A DNA stretch of 64,000 bases from CAIOYC01 sp965277345 (GCA_965277345.1 CBDICI010000004.1:1674001-1738000); one strand, 5' to 3'. Shown: positions 1-9,229, counted from the stretch's first letter. The notes: generated from the letters alone by a model not told the origin. Made by a program: numbers and translations.

Positions 1-799
1 AGAAGCCGATTTCGCCGGGACCGAGGCTGTCCACGTCCGTGGCCTTGGGGCGGAACACGCCGAGCTTGTCGATGCCGTAGGCGGCGCCGGCGTTCATCAG
101 CTTCACCCGCTGGCCCGCGCGCATTCGCCCGTCGATGATGCGCACCAGCACGATGACGCCGAGATAGGCGTCGTACCACGCGTCGACGAGCAGCGCCTTC
201 AGCGGCGCCGTCTCATCGCCCTTCGGCGCGGGCAGACGGTGGACGATGGCTTCGAGCAGCTCATGGATGCCGAGCCCGGTCTTGGCGGAGGTGAGGATGG
301 CGTCGGAGGCGTCCAGCCCGATCACGTCCTCGATCTGGGTGCGCACCCGCTCCACGTCGGCGGCGGGCAGGTCCACCTTGTTGAGCACGGGGACGATCTC
401 GTGATTGTGCTCGATGGCCTGGTAGACATTGGCCAGGGTCTGGGCCTCCACCCCCTGACTGGCGTCGACCACGAGGAGGGAGCCCTCGCAGGCGGAGAGG
501 GAGCGGGAGACCTCATAGGCGAAGTCCACGTGGCCGGGCGTGTCGATCAGGTTGAGGATATAGGTCAGCCCGTCGTCGGCGGGATAGGTCAGGCGCACGG
601 TCTGGGCCTTGATGGTGATGCCGCGCTCGCGCTCGATGTCCATATTGTCCAGCACCTGCTCCTTCATTTCCCGCGCGGTGAGGGCGCCGGTGGTCTGGAT
701 CAGCCGGTCGGACAGGGTGGACTTGCCGTGGTCGATATGGGCGATGACCGCGAAATTGCGGATGCGGTCCTGCGGCGTCCCTGGGGGTGTAGTGGTCAT
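1..799 (-). CDS. lepA: Elongation factor 4 (LepA), 3'-truncated by window edge
   Basis: Ribosome-associated translational GTPase that acts on stalled or mispositioned ribosomes. The reading frame starts at the ATG at 799 and runs off the left edge, so only about 266 N-terminal residues of a roughly 600-residue family are present. Visible GTPase motifs are AHIDHGKSTLSD (G1) near residue 20, RERGITI (switch I) and NLIDTPGHVDF (G3), followed by NKVDLP (G4). The order G1, EXQVLDNMDIERERGITIKAQ-type segment, G3 is that of LepA rather than TypA or EF-G. It is divergent from eipA across a 127 bp gap. The family call is firm; the C-terminal half cannot be checked here. Confidence 0.95.
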   Translation of the reverse strand, partial: MTTTPPGTPQDRIRNFAVIAHIDHGKSTLSDRLIQTTGALTAREMKEQVLDNMDIERERGITIKAQTVRLTYPADDGLTYILNLIDTPGHVDFAYEVSRSLSACEGSLLVVDASQGVEAQTLANVYQAIEHNHEIVPVLNKVDLPAADVERVRTQIEDVIGLDASDAILTSAKTGLGIHELLEAIVHRLPAPKGDETAPLKALLVDAWYDAYLGVIVLVRIIDGRMRAGQRVKLMNAGAAYGIDKLGVFRPKATDVDSLGPGEIGF

Positions 800-926
800 G
801 GCGCGCGTCTAGCACATTATAGGGGATGCGCGAGGGGCGGGGAGGTGGGCCACCTCCCCGCCCAATTCATCCGCCGTTAAGCATGGCGGGCCCAAGGCTT
901 GGCGGGGGCTAGCTGGAGTTTATCGG

Positions 927-1700
927 ATGGACCGCCGCCGCCTGATCCTCACCGCCGCCGCGCTTGCGCCGGGCGCCCTTGGTCTCGCCGGCGCGCCCTC
1001 CGCCTTCGCCCAGACCCAGCTCCCCCCGGCGCGGCCCACCAACCAGGACGGCCCGCCGCCGCCGAGCGAGGAATATCCGCAGGACCGTGCGCCCCCGCCC
1101 CGGCCGCGGGGGGACGATCGCTCCCGGGACGACCCTCCCCGCGACGACCGCTACCGCGACGACGGCGGCCCGACGCCGCCGAACGCCCAGCCGAGCTATC
1201 CGGCGCAGAGCCGGGCGGAGACTTATTCGCGCGACGAGCTGGTCAACTCCGTCTCCGACTTTCTGGGTGTGACGGCGGAGGCGGCCGGCTCGGCCATCGA
1301 GCGCATCTTCCGCGACAACGGCCGCCCCACGGGCTACATCGCCGGGGAGGAAGGCGCGCTGGCCATCACCGCGGGCCTGCGCTACGGCAAGGGGCTGCTC
1401 TATATGAAGCGCCGGCCGCCGCAGACGGTGTTCTGGCAGGGCCCGTCCATCGGCTTCGACCTGCGCATCAACGCCAGCCGCGTCTTCACCCTCTGCTACA
1501 ACCTGCAATATCCCGACGCCGTCTACCGCCGCTTTCCCGGCGTGGAGGGCTCCGCCTATTTGGTCGGGGGACTGGGCGTGAACTACCAGCGGGCCGAGGA
1601 CATTGTGCTCTCGCCGATCCGCGCGGGCGTGGGGCTCGGGGCGGGGGTCAATGTCGGCTACCTGTCCTACAGCCGCCGCCGCAACTGGATTCCCCTTTAG
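927..1700 (+). CDS. eipA: EipA-like periplasmic protein (DUF1134)
   Basis: A 257-residue exported protein. It begins with MDRRRLILTAAALAPGA and a cleavable signal ending near AFAQ (residue 29); the RRR motif would also suit Tat export. Residues 30-100 are a proline, arginine and aspartate-rich low-complexity linker. From about residue 100 (SRDELVNSVSDFLGVTAEAA) to the end it matches my memory of DUF1134/EipA, a small beta-barrel periplasmic protein linked to envelope integrity in Brucella and conserved in Alphaproteobacteria. A GGAG at 915-918 supports the ATG at 927. It stands alone between lepA and a CHRD gene. The family is a recognition by eye; its exact role in this organism is unknown. 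Confidence 0.8.
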   Translation: MDRRRLILTAAALAPGALGLAGAPSAFAQTQLPPARPTNQDGPPPPSEEYPQDRAPPPRPRGDDRSRDDPPRDDRYRDDGGPTPPNAQPSYPAQSRAETYSRDELVNSVSDFLGVTAEAAGSAIERIFRDNGRPTGYIAGEEGALAITAGLRYGKGLLYMKRRPPQTVFWQGPSIGFDLRINASRVFTLCYNLQYPDAVYRRFPGVEGSAYLVGGLGVNYQRAEDIVLSPIRAGVGLGAGVNVGYLSYSRRRNWIPL

Positions 1701-1797
1701 CTCAGCGGGGGAATGCGCGGCGGTTGCCTGAGCGCGGCGGCGGCGCTATCCTCTTTGCCGTCGGGGATTGTCTGGAACCGTCCGGAAAGGCTTCCCC

Positions 1798-2223
1798 ATG
1801 CGTTTCTCCCTCATCCCTCTCGCCGCGGTCGCTACTCTGCTCGTCACCGGTGCAGCGCAGGCCGAGACCCAGCACTTCATGGCCACCTTGAAGGGCGCCG
1901 ACGAGGTTCCGGCCAATGACAGCGCCGGTACGGGCATGGTCATGGCCCGCCTGGACACCACCACCAAGGCGTTCACCTACACGGTCAATTATTCCGGCCT
2001 GACCGGGGCAGCGACGATGGCGCACTTCCATGGCCCGGCCGCCCCCGGTGTGAATGCGCCGCCCGTGATCGCCGTGACCAACCTGGCCAGTCCGATTTCC
2101 GGCTCCGCGACCCTGACCGACGCGCAGGTGAAGGACCTTCAGGCCGGTAACTGGTATTTCAACGTGCACACCGCCGCGCACAAGGGCGGCGAGATTCGTG
2201 GCCAGGTGCTCGCCGGGCAATAG
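1798..2223 (+). CDS. CHRD domain-containing secreted protein
   Basis: A 141-residue exported protein with a signal peptide (MRFSLIPLAAVATLLVTGAAQA). The rest is a single CHRD domain, starting ETQHFMATLKGADEVP and containing the hallmark MAHFHGPAAPG and NVHTAAHKGGEIRGQV motifs. CHRD domains occur in chordin and in many bacterial envelope proteins of unknown function; immobilised or surface roles are proposed. The start at 1798 was chosen because a GGAAAGG Shine-Dalgarno lies just upstream and the signal peptide begins there; an in-frame GTG at 1768 would add ten residues. No operon partner is evident. Confidence 0.85.
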   Translation: MRFSLIPLAAVATLLVTGAAQAETQHFMATLKGADEVPANDSAGTGMVMARLDTTTKAFTYTVNYSGLTGAATMAHFHGPAAPGVNAPPVIAVTNLASPISGSATLTDAQVKDLQAGNWYFNVHTAAHKGGEIRGQVLAGQ

Positions 2224-2377
2224 ACCCGGAAGGCGCTGCCCTGTCTCCGCCATGGAGACGACGCGGATAACCCGGCGGTCGCGGCCTTCCCGATAGCGCC
2301 GTGACAGGGGTTGCGCGTCGGCGGCCCTCGGCCTATCTGCAACTCATCCTGTTGCATATACCCGGAAAGGACCCGCC

Positions 2378-2968
2378 ATGACCCAGCCCCTGAACGATCA
2401 GGCCCTCGATGCCTTATTCCGCACCGCGCGCACGCACAACGGTTGGATCGAAGAGACCCTGCCCGACCAAGCCTTCCACGACATTTACGACCTGATGAAA
2501 TGGGGACCGACCTCGGCCAACATTTCCCCCGCGCGCTTCGTCTGGGTGGCGTCCAAGGTGGGCAAGGAAAAGCTCGCCGCCCTGTCGATGCCGGCCAATG
2601 GCGAGAAGATCAAGAAGGCCCCGGTCACCGTGATCGTCGGCACCGACATGGACTTTCCCGAGCATATCCCCGAGCTTTTCCCGCACAATCCGGGCGCCAA
2701 GGACTGGTTCCAGGACCCGGCGTTTCGCGAAAGCGCCGGCTTCCGCAACGCCACGCTCCAAGGCGCCTATCTCATCGTCGCCGCCCGGGCGCTGGGCTAC
2801 CAGTGCGGGCCGATGTCGGGCTTCGACAACGCGGCGGTGGACGCGGCCTTCTTCGCCGGAACCAACATCAAGTCCAACTTCATCTGCTCCATCGGTCACG
2901 GCACGGATGAGAACCTGTTTGGGCGCCTGCCGCGCCTGAGCTTTGAAACGGCCAACACCGTCGTCTGA
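2378..2968 (+). CDS. Nitroreductase-family protein, RutE/malonic semialdehyde reductase-like
   Basis: A 196-residue FMN-dependent oxidoreductase-like protein. The N-terminal helix region and the WGPTSANISPARFVWV segment (about residues 45-60) are characteristic of the RutE/HadB subgroup, as are GAYLIVAARALGYQCGPMSGFD and the NFICSIGHG segment near the end. RutE reduces malonic semialdehyde to 3-hydroxypropionate in pyrimidine degradation, but no other rut genes are nearby, so the substrate is unproven. An AAAGGA Shine-Dalgarno supports the ATG at 2378. It lies upstream of tsaB with a 36 bp gap and could be co-transcribed. Confidence 0.8.
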   Translation: MTQPLNDQALDALFRTARTHNGWIEETLPDQAFHDIYDLMKWGPTSANISPARFVWVASKVGKEKLAALSMPANGEKIKKAPVTVIVGTDMDFPEHIPELFPHNPGAKDWFQDPAFRESAGFRNATLQGAYLIVAARALGYQCGPMSGFDNAAVDAAFFAGTNIKSNFICSIGHGTDENLFGRLPRLSFETANTVV

Positions 2969-3004
2969 CTTGAGCTTGCCGGCCGGGCGCGGTAGCGGCG
3001 GGCG

Positions 3005-3643
3005 ATGATCGTCCTCGCCATCGACACCGCGCTGGCGGCCGCCACCGCCGTGGTGGCCGAGGATGGCCGGGTGCTTGCCGTTCGCTGCGAGCCCATGGCC
3101 CGCGGCCATCAGGAGGCCATCGCCACCCTGACCCAGGCGGTGATGACCGAAGCGGATGTAGCGTTCGGCGCCCTTCACCGCATCGGGGTCACCGTGGGGC
3201 CCGGCTCCTTCACCGGCCTGCGTGTGGGTCTGGCCTTCGCCAAGGGGCTCGCCATGGCCTGGCGCACGCCGCTGGTGGGGCTCGGCGCGCTGGAAGGCCT
3301 AGCCGCCAGCGTGTCCGGCGCACGCGTCGCCGCCGCCATCGATGCGGGCCGGGAACAGGTCTACCTGCAGACCTTCCGTGAAACCGCCGGTCCCCAGCAA
3401 TTGCCAATGGTGGATGCTTACGCCGCCGTGGCTCTCTTTGGACCGGATGTGATCGTCGGTTCGGGCGGCACACTACTGGCCGAGGCCGCGCCCGCCGCGC
3501 GCCTGGACCCCCGCGCCTTCGCCGACCCCGCCGCCCTGGCGCGGCTGACCGCGGCCGCGGCGGAGCCGGACGGACCGCCGGGGCCGCTCTATCTGCGGGC
3601 GCCCGACGCGCGGACCCTGGCCGAGCGCGGTGTGATCCGATGA
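3005..3643 (+). CDS. tsaB: tRNA threonylcarbamoyladenosine biosynthesis protein TsaB
   Basis: A 212-residue ASKHA-fold partner of TsaD in the complex that makes t6A at position 37 of ANN-decoding tRNAs. Diagnostic segments are MIVLAIDTALAAATAVV at the N-terminus, GHQEAIATLTQAV near residue 36 and VTVGPGSFTGLRVGLAFAKG near residue 63. The length fits the family. Its stop codon overlaps the start of rimI by four bases (ATGA), the common alphaproteobacterial tsaB-rimI pairing, so the two are likely translationally coupled. fur follows closely on the same strand. Confidence 0.95.
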   Translation: MIVLAIDTALAAATAVVAEDGRVLAVRCEPMARGHQEAIATLTQAVMTEADVAFGALHRIGVTVGPGSFTGLRVGLAFAKGLAMAWRTPLVGLGALEGLAASVSGARVAAAIDAGREQVYLQTFRETAGPQQLPMVDAYAAVALFGPDVIVGSGGTLLAEAAPAARLDPRAFADPAALARLTAAAAEPDGPPGPLYLRAPDARTLAERGVIR

Positions 3644-4080
3644 TCCGCCAGGCCGGTGTCGCCGATGCGGTCGACCTGGCGCGACTGCACGCCACAGCCT
3701 TCCCGGAGCCCTGGGACGCGCGCGCCATGGCGGCGTTGCTCGTGGCCACCGGGACGCTGGCGCTGATGTCGGAGGGTGGATTCATCCTCATCCGCGCGGC
3801 GGCGGACGAGGCTGAAGTCCTCACCCTGGCCGTCTCGCCCGCCGCCCGACGCCGGGGTCTCGGTCGAGCGCTGGTCGAAGCGGCCGTGGACGCCGCGTAT
3901 CGTGGCGGCGCCGCCAGCCTGTTCCTGGAGGTCGCTGACGATAACGAGGCGGCTTTGGCTCTCTACGCATCGGCCGGCTTCGAGCCGGTGGGTCGCCGCG
4001 CCGGCTATTATCATCGCCGGCAGGGCGTCGCCGTGGATGCACTGGTCCTGCGAAGGACTCTCAGCACCGCGCCGCCTTAA
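3640..4080 (+). CDS. rimI: Ribosomal protein S18-alanine N-acetyltransferase RimI-like (GNAT)
   Basis: A 146-residue single-domain GNAT acetyltransferase. The acetyl-CoA binding motif A reads VSPAARRRGLGRALVEAA (near residues 65-82), followed by SLFLEVADDNEAALALYASAGFEPVGRRAGYY, the usual RimI ending before the YY(x)R motif. RimI acetylates the N-terminal alanine of ribosomal protein S18. The ATG overlaps the tsaB stop, which supports the assignment through conserved gene order. Other GNAT substrates remain possible because the family is broad. Confidence 0.9.
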   Translation: MIRQAGVADAVDLARLHATAFPEPWDARAMAALLVATGTLALMSEGGFILIRAAADEAEVLTLAVSPAARRRGLGRALVEAAVDAAYRGGAASLFLEVADDNEAALALYASAGFEPVGRRAGYYHRRQGVAVDALVLRRTLSTAPP

Positions 4081-4100
4081 CAGCCGTGGGCGGCGGGCCT

Positions 4101-4550
4101 ATGATCGCGGCGAGGATATCGGAGGCCCGCTTGGACCGCATCGAAAAGCTCTGCGTGGAAAAGGGTATGCGCATGACCGATCAGCGCCGCGTGGTTGCGC
4201 GCGCGCTGTCGAACTCGCACGACCATCCCGATGTAGAGGAGCTTTACCGCCGCGCCGCCGCCGTCGATCCGCACATCTCCATCGCCACGGTCTATCGCAC
4301 GGTACGGCTGTTCGAGGAGGCAGGGATCATCGCCCGCCTCGACTTCCGCGACGGCCGCTCGCGTTATGAAGAGGCGCCCGACACACACCACGACCACCTG
4401 ATCGACATGAAGTCCGGCGAGGTGGTGGAGTTCATGGACGAGGAGATCGAGCGCCTGCAGGCCCTGATCGCCAAGCGCCTCGGCTACAGGCTGGTCGATC
4501 ACCGGCTGGAGCTCTATGGCGTGCCCCTGGAAGAGGGCGAGAAGAGTTAA
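4101..4550 (+). CDS. fur: Ferric uptake regulator Fur
   Basis: A metal-responsive repressor of about 150 residues. It has the N-terminal winged helix (RMTDQRRVVARALS, then ISIATVYRTVRLFEEAGII as recognition region) and the metal-binding dimerisation part with DTHHDHLIDMKSGEVVEF. There is no C-terminal CxxC pair, as in many alphaproteobacterial Fur proteins. The start is debatable: ATG at 4101 is used here. An in-frame TTG at 4131 (giving MDRIEKLCVEKG) has GGAGG at 4121-4125 just upstream and gives the N-terminus I expect for the family. The gene follows rimI by 20 bp and converges with a methyltransferase gene, the two stops overlapping by four bases. Confidence 0.93.
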   Translation: MIAARISEARLDRIEKLCVEKGMRMTDQRRVVARALSNSHDHPDVEELYRRAAAVDPHISIATVYRTVRLFEEAGIIARLDFRDGRSRYEEAPDTHHDHLIDMKSGEVVEFMDEEIERLQALIAKRLGYRLVDHRLELYGVPLEEGEKS

Positions 4551-5317
4551 GCCGGCTTGCGGAACAGGTAGAGGCCGAAGCCCATGGTGTCGCGGCCCTC
4601 GGCCAGGTAGAGCGCGCGCCAGCCCTGGGCGCGGTTGCGGATCTCGGCGGCGTCCGGCTCGCCTGGACGGTCGCGCAGGTGGTTCTCCAGGGCTGTGGTG
4701 TAGCGCCAGGTATATTCGTCCCATTCCTGCTCGGACGAGGTGACGGCGTAAAGCGGCAACAGGTCCGCGGCCACGCCCGCGTGCACGTATTCCGCGTGGG
4801 GCGCATAGACGTCCACGGTGGGGCCGAGCAACAGGCGCAGCATGTCCGAAGGCGTCCGCCGCCAGTAGGTCTCGCCCCACAGCAGGCAGCCGCCGGGCTT
4901 CACATGCGCCGCCAACGCGCGCATCACCGAGGCGGCGTCCGGCGATCCTTCGGTCAGGGCGACGGCCCCTATGGCGACCACCAGATCGGCCTGCCCCTCG
5001 CGCTTCAGGAAATCGACCGAGCTGTCGCAGATCAGCTCAACCGCTCCGCCGGAACGGGTGAGGGCCGCGCCCCGCCCGGCCAGACGACTCTCCGCCTCGG
5101 CGATCATCAGGGGCGAGCGATCCACCGCCTTGACGCGCAGGCCGCAGTGCTCGGCGAGGTGAATCGCCATGTTGGCCGTGCCGCAGCCGAGGTCGAAGGC
5201 CAAGGCGCCGTGCTCGGGCCCGGCGATGGCGAGAACCCGGTCCAGTGTCGCCACCGACACCGGGCTGGCGAAAACGTGGCTGCAGTGGGCGAGGAAGCTG
5301 AGCTTGTTCTGGTCCAT
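4547..5317 (-). CDS. Class I SAM-dependent methyltransferase
   Basis: A 256-residue Rossmann-type methyltransferase. Motif I is seen as AFDLGCGTANMAIHLAEHCG near residue 38, followed by an acidic strand end (VKAVDRSP) and a motif II-like ADLVVAIGAVALTEG. The substrate cannot be told from the sequence; small molecules are likely because there is no nucleic-acid binding extension. The start at 5317 (MDQNKLSFLAHC) is chosen because AAGGAGGG lies at 5325-5332 on the coding strand; an upstream ATG at 5374 lacks such a site. It runs antiparallel to fur, overlapping its stop codon by four bases. Confidence 0.8.
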   Translation of the reverse strand: MDQNKLSFLAHCSHVFASPVSVATLDRVLAIAGPEHGALAFDLGCGTANMAIHLAEHCGLRVKAVDRSPLMIAEAESRLAGRGAALTRSGGAVELICDSSVDFLKREGQADLVVAIGAVALTEGSPDAASVMRALAAHVKPGGCLLWGETYWRRTPSDMLRLLLGPTVDVYAPHAEYVHAGVAADLLPLYAVTSSEQEWDEYTWRYTTALENHLRDRPGEPDAAEIRNRAQGWRALYLAEGRDTMGFGLYLFRKPA

Positions 5318-5428
5318 GCTCCAGCCCTCCTTAAACCCAGCCTGTAACCATGCGACTAACCGCGCCCGATGCAAAGCCCGTCAGCCGCTCGTCTCGCCCT
5401 TGTCGCAAGATCATCGTAAGGCACGTTC

Positions 5429-6214
5429 ATGAGCGAGTTCAAACGGGTATGGACGCTGGACGGCGTCGATAACTTCCGCGACTTCGGCGGTTACGCCACG
5501 GCCTCGGGCGGACGGGTGCGCGAGCGGCGGCTGTTCCGCTCCGCCCACCACGGAGCGGCCAGCCAAGCCGACCTGAAGGAGATCGATGCGCTCGGCTTGC
5601 ATCATTGGGTGGACCTGCGCCGCACCACCGAGCGGGCGCGGATGCCCAACCAACGGGGGGTGGGCTTCCGCGGCGAGATCGTCGACAACGACCTTGGCGA
5701 CCAGCCGGTGGACAGCTTCCACACCCATCTGCACGAGTCCGACCAGTCGGTGGCGTCCATGCGCGCATACTTGCGCGACTACTACCGGCACGTGGCGTTC
5801 GAGCCGCGCCACGTCGATCTCTATCGCCGCTACTTCCAAGCGCTGGCGGAGGCTGAGGGGCCGGTGCTGATCCACTGCGCGGCGGGCAAGGACCGCACCG
5901 GGCTGCTGGCCGCCTTGACCCACCGGCTGCTCGGCGTCGGAGAGGACGACCTCATGGCCGATTATCTGCTTACCAACGACCGCGAGCGGATGCGCCGCCG
6001 CGCGCCGCTGTTCGCCGCCTGGGTCAAGGCGCTTACCGGCCGCACGCCCTCCGAAGAGGCGCTGTTCGTCTCCATGGGCGTGGAGCCGGACTATTTGCAC
6101 ATCGCCTTCGACGCCATCGAGGCGCAGTACGGCTCTGTCGATCACTACCTCGAGGAAGCGCTCGGCGTGGATGCGGCGCTGAAGGCCAGCATTGAAACCA
6201 GGCTGCTGGAATAG
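5429..6214 (+). CDS. Tyrosine/dual-specificity protein phosphatase-like protein
   Basis: A 261-residue protein of the bacterial tyrosine-protein phosphatase group (PF13350-like). The catalytic P-loop reads HCAAGKDRTG, with the nucleophile Cys near residue 150 and Arg near 155. N-terminal features NFRDFGGYATASGG and LFRSAHH are typical of this group, some members of which act on phosphoinositides or protein phosphotyrosine. No signal peptide is seen, so it is probably cytoplasmic. It is divergent from the methyltransferase gene and followed by a 175 bp gap. The physiological substrate is unknown. Confidence 0.88.
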   Translation: MSEFKRVWTLDGVDNFRDFGGYATASGGRVRERRLFRSAHHGAASQADLKEIDALGLHHWVDLRRTTERARMPNQRGVGFRGEIVDNDLGDQPVDSFHTHLHESDQSVASMRAYLRDYYRHVAFEPRHVDLYRRYFQALAEAEGPVLIHCAAGKDRTGLLAALTHRLLGVGEDDLMADYLLTNDRERMRRRAPLFAAWVKALTGRTPSEEALFVSMGVEPDYLHIAFDAIEAQYGSVDHYLEEALGVDAALKASIETRLLE

Positions 6215-6389
6215 CCCAAAAAGAAACCGCGTCCGCCGCCTACGATCCCGACATGAGCGGCGAGACCGAGGGCGACGGACGCGAGGACTTTGGACCTCCA
6301 TCCAAGACCTGTAGATTGACCGACCCCGGGGGGACGTTCCAATCACCAAGGCGTGAAACGCGCCACAAACCCGTACAGGTCGCACGATC

Positions 6390-7583
6390 GTGAACAGCTT
6401 CCACCCTCCGGTGCGTCTTCTGATGGGCCCGGGACCCTCCGAGGTGTCCGCCCGCGTGCTCCTGGCCCAGGCGCGGCCGACGCTCGGTCATCTCGATCCG
6501 GCCTTTCAGGCCTTGATGGAGGAGACCAAGGCCGGACTGCAACGCCTGTTCCGCGCGCCTGACCATGCCTGCATTCCGCTGCCCGGCCCCGGCACCTGCG
6601 GCATGGAGGCGGCCATGATGAACCTGCTGGACCCCGGTGAGGTGGCGGTGGTGGCCATCAACGGCCTGTTCGGCGCCCGCATGGCCGACATGGCCGAACG
6701 CGCCGGGGCCGAGGTGGTCCGTGTCGAACAGGCGTGGGGCCAGCCGATCGACCCCGGTCAGGTAGAGGCGGCGCTGTGGGCGCGCGGCGCCAAGGTTCTG
6801 GCCTTTGTCCACGCCGAGACCTCCACCGGGGTGATGAGCGAGCCCGGGCCGCTCTGCGCCCTGGCGCGGGAGCACGGCGCGCTGACGGTGGTGGACTGCG
6901 TCACTTCGCTGGGCGGAATCGACGTGAACGCAGCCGCCTGGGGCGCCGATGTTCTCTACGCCGGTACGCAGAAGTGCCTTTCCGCCCCGCCCGGACTTGC
7001 TCCGTTCGCCATGGGTCCGCGGGCGCGGGCGGCGGTGAAGGCGCGCAAGACCAAGCCGCGCACCTGGCTCTACGACCTGCAACTCCTCATGAGCTATTGG
7101 GACGGAGAGGGTGGTCGCACCTATCACCACACGGCGCCGGTGAACGCCATCTACGCCCTGCACGAGGCCATGGTGGCCCTGTTCGAGGAGGGCGAAAGCG
7201 CGGTGATCGCCCGCCACCTCGGCGCGCACCACGCCCTGGCCGCCGGGCTCGGGGCGCTTGGGCTGGAATTCGCCGTGGCCGAGGCGCACCGCCTGCCGCA
7301 ACTCAATGCCGTGCGGGTTCCTGACGGCGTGGACGAGGCGCTGGTGCGACGGCACATGCTGGAGCGGTTCGGGGTGGAGATCGGGGCCGGGCTCGGGCCG
7401 TTGAGGGGTAAGATCTGGCGGATCGGCCTGATGGGCGCGTCGGGCACGCCGCGTCACGTGCGCCTGTGCCTGACCGCCCTCGGCGATGCGCTGGCCGCGC
7501 AGGGCCGCAACACGGGCTCTGTGCAGGATGCGCTCGCCGCCGTCGAGGCCGATCTGGCGCGCTCGGGCAAGGCGATCGCGTGA
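6390..7583 (+). CDS. Class V aminotransferase (alanine/serine--glyoxylate aminotransferase family)
   Basis: A 397-residue fold-type I PLP enzyme. It opens with RLLMGPGPSEVSARVLLAQ, the signature of the AGXT/SGAT group. The PLP lysine lies in YAGTQKCLSAPPGLAPF (about residue 197) and THHTAPVNAIYAL-type residues follow (YHHTAPVNAIYALHEA). The enzyme would transfer an amino group from alanine or serine to glyoxylate or a related keto acid. Translation begins with GTG at 6390. It is a single gene between a phosphatase and an MFS gene. The exact substrate pair is not decided by sequence. Confidence 0.88.
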   Translation: MNSFHPPVRLLMGPGPSEVSARVLLAQARPTLGHLDPAFQALMEETKAGLQRLFRAPDHACIPLPGPGTCGMEAAMMNLLDPGEVAVVAINGLFGARMADMAERAGAEVVRVEQAWGQPIDPGQVEAALWARGAKVLAFVHAETSTGVMSEPGPLCALAREHGALTVVDCVTSLGGIDVNAAAWGADVLYAGTQKCLSAPPGLAPFAMGPRARAAVKARKTKPRTWLYDLQLLMSYWDGEGGRTYHHTAPVNAIYALHEAMVALFEEGESAVIARHLGAHHALAAGLGALGLEFAVAEAHRLPQLNAVRVPDGVDEALVRRHMLERFGVEIGAGLGPLRGKIWRIGLMGASGTPRHVRLCLTALGDALAAQGRNTGSVQDALAAVEADLARSGKAIA

Positions 7584-7699
7584 CGTCAGCCTGACCGCTG
7601 TCGCCCACTAAGGGGGCTGACAAGGCCTATTCATCGGTCCACCGTGCGGACACCGCCCGTTCCAAAGAGGCGGATACAAGACACAGGTTGGGAGAGACG

Positions 7700-9229
7700 A
7701 TGACCGATGACACCGGCGGGGTGCTGGACGATGGGCTGGACCCCGCCACGCGCGCGGCGGCCGACGGCGCGGGCGTGGCGACGGCGATCGGGGCCGGCGG
7801 CGGCAGGGACCGCGGCCTTCGCGGCCTGTCCCGCGGGGCGGTCTCCTGGGCGGTGTTCGAGGGGGTGCGCGACCCCTATGTGATCATGATCACCATCTAT
7901 ATTTTCGGACCCTATTTCGCCACCGTGATGATCGGCGGCATGTTCAAGGGTCCCGAAGGCGCGGTGCGGGGTCAGGAGACGGTGGCCTTCCTCACCACGC
8001 TCTATGGCCTGATCACCGCGAGCACGGCGCCGTTCCTGGGCGCCGCGGTCCAGCGGCTGGGGCGGCGCAAGCCCATGCTGCTGCTCGTCACCGCCTTGAT
8101 GATCCCGCTGATCTTCGCCCTGTGGTGGGCGAAACCCGACCGGACCGGTCTGCCGATCCTCGCCGTCGAGTGCCTCCTGGTGGCGATCCCGGTGCTGTTC
8201 GCCTATGCGGAGATGATCCACAACGCCATGCTGACCACCGCCGCGCCGGCCGGGCAGCGGCCCCATGCCTCCGGCCTCGCCCTGTCGCTCGGCAACTTCG
8301 TCTCCACCTTCATGCTGATCTTCGTGCTGTGGGGCTTTGTTCTGCCCGGCCACGTAAGCTGGGGCTTCGTGCCGCGCCGGCCCCTGTTCGGGCTCAGCCA
8401 GGCCTTGCACGAGCCGGACCGGATCGTCGGCCCCATGGTGGCGGTGATCTTCGCCCTCGGCGCCATACCGCTGTTCCTGTTCACCAAGGATGCGCCGACC
8501 ACCGGCGTCGGCTTCGTCCGCGCCTTCCGCGAGGGGGTGGGCACCCTGTTCGCCACGGTGCGGGGTCTCCGCACCGAGCGGAACGCCGCCCTCTATCTCG
8601 GCTCACGGATGCTCTACACCGACGGGATGACCGCGCTCCTGGCCATCGGCGGGGTGTACGCGGCGGGCGTGATGCATTGGGGCACGCTGGAGCTGCTGGC
8701 CTACGGCATCCTGCTTTCGGTGTTCGCCGTGCTGGGCGGCCTCCTGGGGGGCTTCATGGACGCCCGGTTCGGACCGCGTCAGGCGGTGCGGATCGAGGTG
8801 ATCGGGGCCATGATCTGCCTGACCGGCCAACTCTCTATGGGCCGCGACCACATGTTCTTCGTCATTCCCTACAACGCCGCCGCCCACGCGCCGCTGTGGA
8901 ACGGACCCATGTTCCGCACCCTGCCAGAAGTGGTCTATCTGCTGATCGGCCTTGGCACCGCCGTCTTCGTCACCGGCCAGTATGCGTCGAGCCGCACGCT
9001 GCTGACCCGTCTGGTTCCGGAAGAGAAGACCGCGGCCTTCTTCGGCCTCTACGCCCTGTCGGGTACGGTGACGGCGTGGCTGGGTTCGTTCCTGGTCGGG
9101 ACCGCGACCCATGTGTTCAAGAGCCAGCAGGCCGGGTTCGCCCCGATCGCGGCGCTGCTGGTGATCGGCTTCATCGGCATGTTGTTCGTGAAGGGCGGTG
9201 GGCGGCTTGGTGAAACGTCCGGGCCTTAG
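7700..9229 (+). CDS. MFS transporter, UMF1/Atg22-like
   Basis: A 509-residue polytopic inner-membrane protein with about 12 hydrophobic segments. The first segment context (SWAVFEGVRDPYVIMITIYIFGPYFATVM) and the motif GAAVQRLGRRKPMLL resemble the UMF1 (Atg22-like) branch of the major facilitator superfamily. The last helices (TAAFFGLYALSGTVTAWLGSF) are also typical of that group, which recognises that segment near TM11. A GGAGAG at 7691-7696 supports the ATG at 7700; an in-frame TTG at 7688 is less likely. The substrate is unknown. The gene converges with the TadE-like gene that follows. Confidence 0.82.
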   Translation: MTDDTGGVLDDGLDPATRAAADGAGVATAIGAGGGRDRGLRGLSRGAVSWAVFEGVRDPYVIMITIYIFGPYFATVMIGGMFKGPEGAVRGQETVAFLTTLYGLITASTAPFLGAAVQRLGRRKPMLLLVTALMIPLIFALWWAKPDRTGLPILAVECLLVAIPVLFAYAEMIHNAMLTTAAPAGQRPHASGLALSLGNFVSTFMLIFVLWGFVLPGHVSWGFVPRRPLFGLSQALHEPDRIVGPMVAVIFALGAIPLFLFTKDAPTTGVGFVRAFREGVGTLFATVRGLRTERNAALYLGSRMLYTDGMTALLAIGGVYAAGVMHWGTLELLAYGILLSVFAVLGGLLGGFMDARFGPRQAVRIEVIGAMICLTGQLSMGRDHMFFVIPYNAAAHAPLWNGPMFRTLPEVVYLLIGLGTAVFVTGQYASSRTLLTRLVPEEKTAAFFGLYALSGTVTAWLGSFLVGTATHVFKSQQAGFAPIAALLVIGFIGMLFVKGGGRLGETSGP

